DNA of 33,330 nt from Saccoglossus kowalevskii (Eukaryota; Hemichordata; Enteropneusta; Harrimaniidae): assembly GCF_000003605.2 (NCBI RefSeq), contig NW_003130357.1, forward strand, positions 31,611 to 64,940. Reading direction: 5' to 3'. Shown one piece after another: positions 22,901 to 32,392 of this stretch. The number at the start of each line of letters is the position of its first letter. The stretch's first letter is position 1. The notes beneath the pieces were generated by a model, which ran no database searches, was not told the origin of the DNA, and saw only the letters and a program-made list of their open reading frames with translations. The position numbers and the translations under genes were made by a program.

Positions 22901-25900
22901 TAGATTTCGATCTCTTTTTCTGTAACAGGATGTCAGTTATACAGAATGTCTTTTGTATGTGTCGTGATAAAGAGATTGGTATTTGTAGGACTTCTAAGAA
23001 TATGAACATTCCCACACACTTCATATCAGGGGAATAGATTTTTATTCTGTAAGTCTTTGAAAGATTTCCATCGTATCTCGTGGCATTGATTAAAAGAGCT
23101 GTCCATTGCAGTGCCACTCATACAATTCAGACTTTGAGATAATGGGCATGTAATGTTGAGTCTGTGTATAATGTATGTAGAACTACTTGTTGTAATGTAC
23201 ATGAAATGTGATGCACACTTTATGATGTACATATCAATATGTATAACACATATACAATGTAGCATGTTAAGAATGAGATGCACTTTTTGATTAAAACTTG
23301 ATTTACTTATATACATGTACACACATCCATGCTATTTTGCTGTGAAATTTTGAATTTCTATTTTCAGTAGAACATGCACAAACTGGTCAAGAATGCTATT
23401 CTTTTTTTAAAAGATGTCAATTTTTAGGACTTACTGTGGAATACTTTATTTTCGCTGGAATTAATTTTCGCTGAAAAGGCTTTTTGGGCGTTTCGTATGG
23501 AATTTATTTTCACTAATTTTTGATGAGTTTAATATGAAATATAGGAAAAAAAAGTATATTCGCTGGATTTTATTTTCACGGAATCATCCTTTCAGCGAAA
23601 ATAGCGAAAATAAATTCCAAGCGAAAATAAAGTATTCTACAGTATTTATATAACTGTACAGGTCACGCTTAATTCATAAGGTCTGCAAACAAACATCCAT
23701 CTATACAAGGAATTTCTCCACACAGTTTTTGATACATAAATTTTGACTAAAAATTAAAAATATGAATTTCTTAGGTGTTAATTCCATTTGAAAATAGTAT
23801 GGTGGTTTTTGTACTGACGGGGTGATTTCTGTTTTATTTCTCGGCACTCAACAAGAAATTCAATTTGAAATGGCTTCAATGCAACTTTTCAACTACATAT
23901 ACTCCTGAATTTATGTTACTCTGAACGGCATCTTCAATTTTGAATTGATTCATTGATTGTTTGTTGTTTTTAGATAACCAATACAACCTTATTCCAACCA
24001 AATTATTCTTTAATTAAAATAACTTAAAATATGATCCTGTCTATGTTTTATTGCACATTGGCATGTGCTTGTAGATGTTATGTATTTGGCACGAACAGTT
24101 GTAATCTTATCAAGATCTGATTGGTATGCGTACTAAGATGTGTGTGGGAGATTTAGTCCAACCAAATTATTCTTTAATTAAAATGGTTTAGTCATATCCA
24201 GCTTTCTGAATATAAAATTACATGTCTTGAGTATCATGTATATTATTTATATTCTATAAGCCCATTTAATAATTGTCATTATAAAGGTGCATATCTCATT
24301 GTTAATGTCAGAATTTCTCCAAAATGATACGATGACTCTTGTGTACAATGTGTATACAGTGTGTATGAACATAACTGTCGTCCAGTATTAATATATCTGT
24401 TTGTGATTGACACCAGTATGTATGACCACACTTGTGACATAATACCCACAGACAGACAGTCAGTCAGTTTGACAACCTCCCCCATCTTTTTATCACTGGG
24501 GGAATGAGACAGACTAGTTAAACTGCTTGCAAACTGATGCTGGCGTGGGTCAGTGAATGTTTGACTGCAAATTGTAGCATCGCATTTTAATAATAATAAA
24601 AAATGCTTCTTTTTTTCAGTGCATAACTCAGTTTGTAAGCCAGCTGGAGATAATTATACCTGCTTTGCTTGCTTTATCATCCGTGAATGTTGATTGACCT
24701 GCATAATTTCACTAACTCTATAACCAATACTGAACTACAAATGGAAAAAGAAAAAAAAAAAATACGCTTTATTTGTGACTAATGCTTTCCTTTCCTTTTC
24801 CTGTTTAATTCACTCACTGTCTACTGCTACTGTGTGGCTTCACATGTTCAGCTGGTAAGTGGGTTTCTGGCTGCGTTTTCACATCGTGTTTTATCTTTAG
24901 TCTTTCTTCTTGCAATACGTATACATGTGAGAAAAAAATGAATACATAACTGTATGCTGCTGCAATTGCGCATATATAGCCCCTGTTTGAGGTCGCTGTG
25001 GGATCTGTTGGCAACCATCCAGTGTTTGTATATCTGCTATATATACATTTATGTATATAAGTCTGCTCACGCACATCACATCACGTGTTTCCCTTACAAA
25101 CCTGATTACCCGGTAATCAAAAACACAGCACCAAATCTATAAAATTAGATTTGAAAAACTTTCTGTTTATTTAAAGCGTGGTAGTCGTCGCACAGCGCGT
25201 GTGTTCGAATTTCATGTAAATAAACGATGTATTTTACATACGTTGTATACATCGCTATGAGTCCCATATTGAACAGGACGCGACACAACGACTGCCGCCC
25301 TTTAACACTTTGAGTGTAAAAAGTCTTCTTTTTTTTTAACCATCACAAATGTTACTAAACCAACTGATTTTTATATAATTTTTTTCAAAATTTGGATTAA
25401 GACTTGTAGCTATTTGGTGCCACTTGTCCATTTGGTGCAGAATCAATAAAAAAAAAATGGAAACTACATAGAAACAGGTAAAATGTTACAACAAAATGTA
25501 TGGCACTCAAGGGGTTGATGTGTTGCGTTGAATAATCTCATTTATATGACGTACATACTCTGAATGACATGAGTGAAATAGTTCTCTTAGTTGAGCAGCT
25601 GTTTCTAACAAGATTTGTACATATTAGCAGCACTTTGTCTGTGGGGCCTACATAACTAGTATTCTGTGTGTATAATATGTGTATTATAAGCTTAGGATTA
25701 TACTAAACCTAATCATCTCATGTTTTTAAATATTTCATTTTTAATTCAGTATTCCATGCATGTATATAGCATATGTGTGATTAATACAAAATGTATGTTC
25801 ATGTTGTAACTAATGATAAATGTGAGATCAGTCATTTGACAGTAATAAAACAAGGTGGTGTGCAGAGATAAATAGTTCTCTTTTTTTGTATTTTTCATAC

Positions 25901-28439
25901 TAAATCCTGCGTGCAGTTTTCATCCTAAATTGTTACTAATCAATAAATATTTCTGAGTGAGTGTCCCTAATACATTCAATAATCAATTCAGTTACAGTCA
26001 AACCTGTATACACCTGTATATAAAGACCACCTACCTATAATGAACACTTTTAGGTCGCCCCAGGCATAACCTATGAGCAACCTGTGTATGAAGACCACCT
26101 GTCTTGTGCGACCACCCTTTCAGCAATACTTCTGCAGATTCACCTTTGTTTGATAATTAACATTTTGTTTATAATTAAAAATAATTTTAAATTTCCTCAA
26201 GTCAAACATATTTAGTTTTGATTTACTCACATAAATATGTTTTTTGTTTCAACAATACTATCTCATTATTTTCATGACAGATGTCAAACGTGTGAGTTGC
26301 ATAGTGATTCATATTAAAAGTAGTCTAACTTTCATATACAATGGAAGCTCTATTGATTTGATCTGAAGCCTTCAATAGCTGAGAAAGCAACTAGGTATTT
26401 AGTTTATTTAGTTGGAAAAAACAAAGAAAAAAAATTCATGGTGCAAGCAGTCATGTCTCGCATCTTAATATTAAAACACAAAATAAACAGCTGTGAGACT
26501 CCTGTTTCAGACTTATTTTGCAAAACATCCAAAAATGTTTATCTTAGTGTGACTGCAAACCATGGTATAACATTTGCTTCATTCTTTGTTAATTTAATCT
26601 TTTAGGCAAATAGTGACAGACCTAAATCAATGTTTATACAAACATTGTTATATTTAAGGTACACTCTGACATCAGATTTTTTGAATGAAGATGAATCGTT
26701 GTGAATCCAAATCGTTGCAAATGAAATTGGATAAAATGGCATGCACAAATAATCACCAACCATTTTGGACACACTGAAAATCAATATATATTTCATATTT
26801 GCTGCAATTTGTTCAAAAGCATCAAATATTTTGTGTAATATTTTTAAGATGTCCCAATGTACTTGTACCATTTACAGTATTGCAGTCATATTTTCACCTG
26901 CACTATATACCCCTTCTACTCAAATGACTGATCTCTGATTTATTAGATTCCTTTGAAATTTGTATGAATATTAATGTAATTATAATATACATGTAGTGAT
27001 AATTAAATTATTTTCTCAAATGTAGCATCATTTATGCGTTTTAGAAATCTTTTATTTGTGTGAAGTGTCTTTTTAAAATATTTACTTTTATTTTTTAGTA
27101 ATATGTCGTCAATTGTCACCCATACATGTATTGTCCAGTACCATAGATATTGATCAAGACTAGTGGGCAGGGCCTATTCAAACTTGACTCGAGGGGAATA
27201 TCGCACTCCGTGTAATGCTTGTACATCATCAAGAAACTACTATGTTTTCATGTATGGGGGGAAGGATGGAAATTCATGGTAGTGATGCTAGAGCTAGAGT
27301 TTGGAAGAACCTTGGTTAAGGTCCACAGGCGCTTGTGTTCGACCAGCCCTGGTTGATGCCAGGATAGCACATTAAAATTGCCATTTGATAGAGATATGGC
27401 CACACGGCCCTGCCGTGTAGTCCCAAACATGAATATGACTTCTGTGGCAAAATGCACTGTGTCAGTACTTCCATACACCTGCTACAGTTAAGGTAGAAGC
27501 ATACTCATAATTTTGGGGAAAGTTGTTATAAATCGCATGACAATGTTCATTGGTTTATTATGTAAAATCATCATGGAGCTGTTGTCCCATGGCACCATAT
27601 AATAACATTTTTTTTTTGTGTGTTGCAGTAACATTTTGAGAAGCACGTTCTAATATTTTTCAAAACCCCAATTATCGAAATAATTTAGGACAACAAAAAG
27701 TCACAATATATGATTTTTTCAGCCTATTTCAACAGCTTACAAATTGAGATATGGCATAATATCCCTGCCATCTATCTACTAAAATACAAAATACATCTTT
27801 TTCTCAAAAAAAGTTGGGGGTCACCAGCTTAATTTTTAAGTCAATATCCTTATATTGCCCAGGAGTATAATTTATTGCAAAATAAATAAATTAATGCTGG
27901 GTATTTGCATAATTTATCATTAGGCTTCTACCTTAAGCTAAATTTGAATGCAGTATGATTTGTCAGAGAACAAAAAAAAAAAAACATTATTTTGGTAGGG
28001 TTAAAAAAAAAATTTTGGATTAAAATTTACTAGTAACCCAAACCCCCTGCCACTTCCCACCTCACACGCTTCCAGGGTCATCATTAGTTTGTAGGTTCCT
28101 ACGTTTCTCACACCTAAATACAAGCCATTACATTATAATCACCATGTGTATATACCGGTATGTACATGTATATGTCTGAACATTGCCAGTATGTGCCCCC
28201 CCCCTCCCCTCCCCATCACAGTTCTACAAGTCTAATCCTTTTGAAAATTGCATTTTGTTCTGTTTCAGCAGATGTTGGAATACCAGAAGAAGGAGTTTGT
28301 CAAGTATTCAAAGAGCTTCAGTGACACACTCAAAGTTTACTTCAAAGATAGCAAAGCTGAGTATGTATACATGAGTGCCAACCGACTCATTAATCAAACT
28401 AACACAATCCTAAAAACATCAAAGACTATTGGGCAATAA
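13856..28439 (+). CDS. PDCD10: programmed cell death protein 10 (CCM3) ortholog, five coding exons
   Basis: Joined exons 13856-13936, 16768-16942, 21108-21234, 21903-21993 and 28269-28439 give 214 residues; the human protein has 212. The family is an adaptor with an N-terminal dimerisation domain, which pairs with GCKIII kinases (STK24/25/26) and links them to STRIPAK, and a C-terminal focal-adhesion-targeting-homology helix bundle that binds CCM2 and paxillin LD motifs. Diagnostic segments seen are [20 protein letters not shown] (dimerisation domain), [10 protein letters not shown], and [16 protein letters not shown] with [10 protein letters not shown] near the end. The four lysines of the ligand groove (human K132, K139, K172, K179) are kept as K128, K135, K173 and K180. 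Met1 and Met3 are both possible starts; Met3 has the better context (ACCATGG). All donors are GT and all acceptors AG. Confidence 0.97.
13937..16767 (+). other. PDCD10: PDCD10 intron 1 (2,831 bp)
   Basis: Its main content is the 1,135-bp inverted-repeat transposon at 15189-16323. A T21 run lies near 14375. A short tandem repeat (CATGTATCAGAGCATGT twice) lies near 16405-16440. Nothing else is recognised. Confidence 0.9.
15189..16323. mobile_element. non-autonomous DNA transposon with 31-bp TIRs and 7-bp TSD
   Basis: The left terminus CACAGTCACTCTACTAGGA (15189 on) and the reverse complement of the right terminus (ending at 16323) match over 31 bp with one mismatch. The 7-mer TTGAAAC flanks both sides (15182-15188 and 16324-16330), as a target-site duplication. 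The 1,135-bp interior has no long ORF, so it is a deletion derivative that depended on a transposase elsewhere. I do not assign a superfamily: the 7-bp duplication fits several, and the termini do not match one I know. It lies in intron 1 of PDCD10. Confidence 0.93.
16768..16942 (+). CDS. PDCD10: PDCD10 coding exon 2
   Basis: The acceptor TTTTGTAG precedes CTTCAGAAG. The exon encodes residues 28-85 plus one base of codon 86. It carries most of the dimerisation domain, including the conserved [11 protein letters not shown] and SESLLRLAA helices. The donor is GTAATT at 16943, phase 1. Confidence 0.96.
17511..17568 (+). repeat. dispersed repeat fragment, copy a
   Basis: About 58 bp containing GCTTGTGTTCGACC recur, diverged, at 27322-27379. 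The GTTCGA core resembles a tRNA-type B box, so a SINE origin is possible. No matching A box or poly-A tail was found. Confidence 0.45.
17710..18016. mobile_element. TTAA-flanked MITE, family 1, copy A
   Basis: TTAA at 17710-17713 and 18013-18016 bounds a 299-bp element. The termini start AGCTTGGTAGTCGTCGC on the left and, reverse-complemented, AGTGCGGTAGTCGTTGC on the right. Similarity continues through CTGCGCATGTGCGA on both sides. TTAA target duplication is typical of piggyBac and Kolobok-like transposons. There is no ORF. Two more copies with related ends lie at 25171-25305 and 29219-29387. Confidence 0.88.
19918..19955. repeat. 19-bp tandem duplication
   Basis: ACCAAAATGAATGCAATCT is followed at once by the same 19-mer with one A-to-G change. 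This is a simple replication-slippage type repeat. Confidence 0.85.
21108..21234 (+). CDS. PDCD10: PDCD10 coding exon 3
   Basis: A pyrimidine-rich acceptor ends CCCACAG. The exon completes Glu86, continues through the RPEPEF linker into the first C-terminal helix, and ends in FLQTIK with the donor GTAAGT at 21235, phase 2. Confidence 0.96.
21235..21902 (+). other. PDCD10: PDCD10 intron 3 (668 bp)
   Basis: A short intron with donor GTAAGT and acceptor CTCTGCAG. No repeats or open frames of note are seen inside. Confidence 0.9.
21903..21993 (+). CDS. PDCD10: PDCD10 coding exon 4
   Basis: The acceptor is ACCTCTGCAG. The exon finishes Lys128 and encodes residues 129-158, with [20 protein letters not shown] followed by a variable loop ending EHKK. 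The donor is GTAGGT at 21994, phase 0. The loop is where this protein is most unlike the human one. Confidence 0.95.
22042..22178. repeat. source segment of a templated copy
   Basis: This segment starts 48 bases after PDCD10 exon 4 and recurs in direct orientation at 24022-24154 with only a single substitution and a small gap. It has no inverted ends or poly-A, and the source copy has no flanking direct repeat, so it looks like the ancestral location. Confidence 0.85.
23432..23644. mobile_element. TA-flanked hairpin MITE (213 bp)
   Basis: The left end TACTGTGGAATACTTTATTT and the right end, reverse-complemented as TACTGTAGAATACTTTATTT, match almost perfectly. The pairing continues through TTCGC-rich sequence for about 45 bp per arm. 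The ends abut TA, the target duplication of mariner/Tc1-type elements. TTTTCGCTGGAA-like blocks repeat inside the arms. There is no ORF. From memory, elements with TACTGTGGAAT-type ends are common in marine invertebrates. Confidence 0.85.
23993..24184. mobile_element. 136-bp templated insertion flanked by a 28-bp direct duplication
   Basis: A perfect 28-bp repeat beginning TCCAACCAAATTATTC lies at 23993-24020 and again at 24157-24184. The 136 bp between (24021-24156) are a near copy of 22042-22178, with one or two extra bases at each edge. The insertion therefore duplicated its target and was copied from 2 kb upstream in the same intron. There is no poly-A tail and no terminal inverted repeat, so neither a retroposon nor a DNA transposon explains it well. 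Confidence 0.9.
25171..25305. mobile_element. TTAA-flanked MITE, family 1, copy B
   Basis: TTAA at 25171-25174 and 25302-25305 bounds a 127-bp element. The left terminus is AGCGTGGTAGTCGTCGCAC; the right, reverse-complemented, starts AGGGCGGCAGTCGTTGTG. The interior is shorter than in copy A. It is the most internally deleted member in the window. Confidence 0.85.
25992..26130. repeat. CCTGTATATAAAGACCACC-type dispersed repeat
   Basis: CAGTCAAACCTGTATA is followed by a block ending AAAGACCACC, and a diverged repeat of that block, AACCTGTGTATGAAGACCACC-like, lies about 75 bp later. This composition is familiar from short repeats in many invertebrate genomes. Full ends were not resolved, so it is listed as a fragment. 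Confidence 0.5.
27322..27379 (+). repeat. dispersed repeat fragment, copy b
   Basis: Diverged match to 17511-17568 with the shared cores GCTTGTGTTCGACC and CCTGGTTGA. The similarity begins slightly upstream (ACCTT..GTTA). SINE-like, unclassified. Confidence 0.45.
27488..27936. mobile_element. TTAA-flanked element, family 2
   Basis: TTAA at 27488-27491 and 27933-27936 bounds a 441-bp element. Its ends are GGTAGAAGCATACTCATAA on the left and, reverse-complemented, GGTAGAAGCCTAATGATAA on the right: nine perfect bases, then imperfect pairing. There is no ORF. The terminus differs from family 1, so a second TTAA-type transposase source is implied. Confidence 0.8.
28269..28439 (+). CDS. PDCD10: PDCD10 terminal coding exon 5
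   Basis: The exon encodes residues 159-214, with [20 protein letters not shown] and [10 protein letters not shown], and ends GGG CAA TAA at 28439. The acceptor is a tandem TTTCAGCAG: use of the first AG adds Gln159, while use of the second starts at Met160 and gives 213 residues. Confidence 0.96.
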   Translation, partial: QMLEYQKKEFVKYSKSFSDTLKVYFKDSKAEYVYMSANRLINQTNTILKTSKTIGQ

Positions 28440-29215
28440 TCTCTACTTGTATAATATCTTGTAAACAAATTTATTATAAAAAAAAAATGTATTTTTACCC
28501 AGATTTTGCATCTCAGATGGATCGTTAGAACACACAGCAACACTTGAAACTGGCAGTATATATAAATGTAGTTAAATCAAGTAGTTCTGATACGCATAGT
28601 TGTGTGTGCGGGTATATTGATAAAATATTTAAGTAACATTATATTGTTCAGTGTTATTATAATTAGACCATTTTAATGTTATTCTGCACCTTTTTTTTAA
28701 ATAGAAAAAAACTAGACCGACCTAGTTATTCCTTGCTTTGTAATCCCTTTGTAATCCCTTAATATCTTGAGAAAACAGAAAATTGTTCCTACATGTGAGA
28801 ATTGTTAACTCGTAGGGGATAATACTTTAACATGAAAATGACAAATGAATGTAAATGGGTCTGAAGACTTGCTTGATGTCAGTGCTGCATGTTCACTGTG
28901 AAAATTAGTCATTTGTTCCAGACCTCGGCCAACTCTTGGTTTGGTATGTGATTTCATTTGAAGGATTTTTATGAACTGATAATTCTCAGAGTTCAGCTTT
29001 AACAATATATGCATTGAACTGGACTGTTTTACTGAATTGGAGTTGTCTTGGTTTCATTACATTTATTTTCTAAGAAATTTTGATGTCATGATGCAAAGCT
29101 TGACAGTCATCACAATTCCTGATTTGGAATGACATCCCACACAAGCGTATACAGTGTATGTGGAATACATTTTACACCACGACTGTATTGTTTAAATTCT
29201 CAATTAGGATCCTAG
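28440..29215 (+). other. PDCD10 3' flank and probable 3' UTR
   Basis: No AATAAA occurs in the first 800 bp after the stop. The first is AATAAA at 29273-29278, which lies inside a MITE. Variant signals or an A-rich site near 28478 could be used instead. No coding sequence is seen. Confidence 0.5.
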
Positions 29216-29218
29216 TAA

Positions 29219-29387
29219 TTAAAGCAGGAGGGTGGTCACCTGCACATGCGTGGGAATTTAGTCCCAAACGATAATAAACACACCCTAAAAGCGCAAAGGC
29301 TCATGAGTAGATGCTTGTTTGTAAACATTGACAGGCTATGGCCATCTGACGCATGCGCAGGTATCGGTAACGACTCCCCCGCTTTAA
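29219..29387. mobile_element. TTAA-flanked MITE, family 1, copy C
   Basis: TTAA at 29219-29222 and 29384-29387 bounds a 161-bp element. The right terminus, reverse-complemented, is AGCGGGGGAGTCGTTACC, and the left starts AGCAGGAGGGTGGTCACC. The inner CGCATGCGCAG and GGCCATCT blocks match copy A. It contains an AATAAA on the + strand (29273-29278). Confidence 0.8.
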
Positions 29388-29638
29388 GTGATTTAAGTGG
29401 TTGTTGACTTTCAATATAATTCCTTGTTTTCATTTCATTCCAAATTAATTTCAAACCAGAGTATTGCTCATAGATTATAATCCAAAATTTCAAGCTGCAA
29501 TGGGTTGTTGAAGAATGATTAACATTACCATTTTACATGTTATTTATTTTTCACAACAAAAAAGAATTCGCTACCCAATTTATTTATTTAGTCAGTTCGT
29601 TAACTAATCCGAGTTATTGCCACCAGTTAGTGCCACCC

Positions 29639-30413
29639 ATGAGTTTCGCGCAAAACAATGAGATGTACAATCTGGGTAAAATCAATGCTGTATTTGCTCT
29701 AATAGAAGCACATGTAAACCAAAAATTGCATTTATTGTACGTTGGATGATATATTTTGACCATAGACACACCTCTATCACTTAAACAAGTTGTGCACTAC
29801 TAATAGAGCAAATGTTGCCTTGTCTTCAATATTTTAATATATCTTTTATCTGCAGTGGGTATTGCCAATTTTATGGCCTAAATTTCATATGTTACAATTA
29901 TAATATTATTTGAGTGTTGTAATTTTTGGGGCTTTTTTTTTTTAAATAGAAAAATATTGGGTGTATAATCAATGCCGAAGTTTAGATTTTTAATGGTTGT
30001 GACTCGGTTCATGTGTATTGTCCATGATACTATTAAAACTTTGTCCTATATCAGGTGTTGACTTGCCTGCTGCCTTCAACCCAATTCAATCAAGTTCGTC
30101 ACTGTCAATATATCCTGCGTTTGAATTCACTGGCACTGACCACATCAAACCAGGAACAAATTCACCATACTGTGGAATCTACCTTCAATTCCCTTTTCTA
30201 ACATTCCCATTTGTCTCTGTCACTGTCACAAATTATATTTCTAATAATGTCAAGTTGTACATTTATAAAACTTTGCCACCTTGCTCAGTTGTAACGATGT
30301 CATATCCTGTGTACAGCAGTGCATTATGGGTGCGATATAACTTTGATACTGTTGAAATGGGATTGAAATTAATCGTCTTCGAGGCAGTGGTCACAGTGAA
30401 TGGATACCCATAA
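29639..30413 (+). CDS. candidate two-exon gene, 131 aa, unknown family
   Basis: Exon 1 (29639-29675) starts at an ATG after GCCACCC and encodes MSFAQNNEMYNL plus one base. The donor is GTAAAA. Exon 2 (30055-30413) follows a CCTATATCAG acceptor in matching phase and runs to TAA, giving 131 residues. An AATAAA lies at 30669-30674, suggesting a 3' UTR of about 260 nt. The protein has no signal peptide. Its second half alternates Val, Thr, Tyr and Phe, as in a beta-sandwich, for example FPFVSVTVTNYISNNVKLYI, and it has two cysteines (in SPYCG and PPCS). I do not recognise the family. Exon 2 alone also contains an upstream in-frame ATG at 30024 that would give an intronless 129-residue version. 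Confidence 0.6.
29676..30054 (+). other. intron of the 29639 gene (379 bp)
   Basis: Proposed intron with GTAAAA and TATATCAG ends. It contains an alternative ATG (30024) in frame with exon 2. Nothing else is recognised. Confidence 0.5.
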
Positions 30414-30668
30414 TACTCTGCAGTAAACAGGATGTGATGTCAGGATGCAAGTCTCGTGCAAAAATTTATTTTGCTGCATCCTGTGAATACAGGATGTTCA
30501 GTTAGAGACAATGACTTCATTGATGCATTGCATTGTGGGATATAACCACAAGTTTAGAAGGCGTGAGTGACCTTGCCCCTCTAAATCTACCATAGTTCTT
30601 TTTTACTGCTTAGGGATGTCACGTAGTAAAATCATGTTGCTGAATGCACACAAAAAAAATTTTTTTTA

Positions 30669-30674
30669 AATAAA
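30669..30674 (+). terminator. polyadenylation signal for the 29639 gene
   Basis: A canonical AATAAA 256 bp after the stop codon at 30413. Poly-A addition a few tens of bases downstream would be expected. Confidence 0.45.
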
Positions 30675-30679
30675 TCATT

Positions 30680-32390
30680 TTTGGTTGACAAAAAATGAAA
30701 GACGTCCCACTTTGCCATTCACCCCTCTCTGATGCATTTAACCTGTGCAGCTGCTTTTATGAGAGAGAGAGAGGTGCTGAACCATTCCATACTAAAATCT
30801 CTTGCAGGCAAAAACTTTATGGGGTTATCAAGTATTACAATAATATTGTACCAATTTGTACTCTGATTTTATTTTATTCATCTTTGGATTTCAGTGTGTC
30901 AAATTTTTCAATTGTTTTTTTTTTTTTGCTGTTCATTTCATGTGACTGGTGATAAAGATTCAAAAAATGCAATTCTGGTTTGATTGTTTCTTGCCATAAT
31001 TGTACAGACTCATTTTTCCTGCTTGTTCAGTACTCTGTTTTTATATACAATAGTGGTTGCTCCACAATCATTTGAGATAAACTATTTAGTTTAAGGGGGC
31101 GATGTGGTCATCTTGTGGTAATGGGACACCCTTTTAACACAATGTACATATGTTCAATCTTGTTTTCTCTAACATTCAAAAGAAAACCCGGTTTCCTATT
31201 TTTCTTGTGTACAAAACTTTCTGTCTCAAATTTGAAAAAAAAAAAAATTTATTTCAAATATATTTCCGTGATTTAAAAATGTTATACTTTTAGTGTTAAC
31301 AGACAATAATAAATATTTTCTGAAATCCATTCTTGAGAGTTGACGTTGTTTATTGAGAATTCAGTAGATTCGCCATAATAAACTCCCTCATTCAGTATTA
31401 ATGGGCACGTAGTGAGCTGGAGGTTGTCGGTACTTGCAAAAGATAACCATGCTCCAATATCAATGTCGTGACTGCTTTACTCTTTGACCATTCATATTCT
31501 AGAGCAGTCCTATTCACTCAATTCAACATATCAATTTTCGGATTCATTATAGTTAAATGTCTAAATTATGTCTGCATATATATAGTGGCATGTAATGGAG
31601 ATTTTGAATTGTTGAGTTACAGACATCAAAGTTACAAAAATGACCACGCCCACTTGTGCCAGACCTTGTCTGAATTGTAACTATGTTCAATTAACAATTA
31701 ACCAAACTTCGAGTTACGCTGCAATCTGTACGACTTGCGAACAACAAATAAACATGGATGTAGTTGAAAACTGATAGTATACATTTTATAGAGAACAAAA
31801 TGGATACACAATACTTGTGGTGCAATATCCGTTCGTTTCATGATCCAATTCATGATGTTTGAATGGTTGCCATTTTAATGTTTAAAATGCATCAAAATCA
31901 AGCATTTCTGCCATTCTGGAACCAAATCGCAGTTGTGCATGCACAAATTTCATTTAAATATGGTCGATACATTGAGCGTAATATTAATTGACGCACAACA
32001 TTTTCTCCCGATCGAATGCAAAATGGCCAAGTGGTGGTCATTTTGGTTTAATCTATTCTGACCAATTACATGCATGTTGAAATTTCAAATGTTATCCAAA
32101 TAAAAATTAGTGCTAAGAATTGTCTGAAGTCAAGTATTTCTGTTTTCTAGAATCTTTGCGACTAGTGAGTCGTATCCGAATGGTGATACGTCAAGACTTG
32201 TAGGTATTTGCGTCTAGGCTGAATTTGAAACAATCTTGTACAACTAAATATGTCAAACTTGGGCATACATGCACTAACAATAACACTGCTTGATTGTTAA
32301 TAACAATTACAGACACTCTGATTCACGTGTTATGTAAACAGTTTTGTTGAATATTGAAATTTATCACATCTCACTTTTGTTACGCATGCT
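30680..32390. other. no recognised gene
   Basis: AT-rich sequence with a GA microsatellite near 30760, several A and T runs, and no exon-like open frame with splice context. Confidence 0.5.
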
Positions 32391-32392
32391 GT

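Larger units (their letters stand above)
21994..28268 (+). other. PDCD10: PDCD10 intron 4 (6,275 bp)
   Basis: This is the longest intron and the densest in mobile DNA. It holds the donor and inserted copies of a 130-bp segment, a TA-flanked hairpin MITE, a TTAA family-1 MITE, a CCTGTATA-type repeat, a dispersed repeat fragment, a second type of TTAA element and a C-rich tract just before exon 5. Confidence 0.9.
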
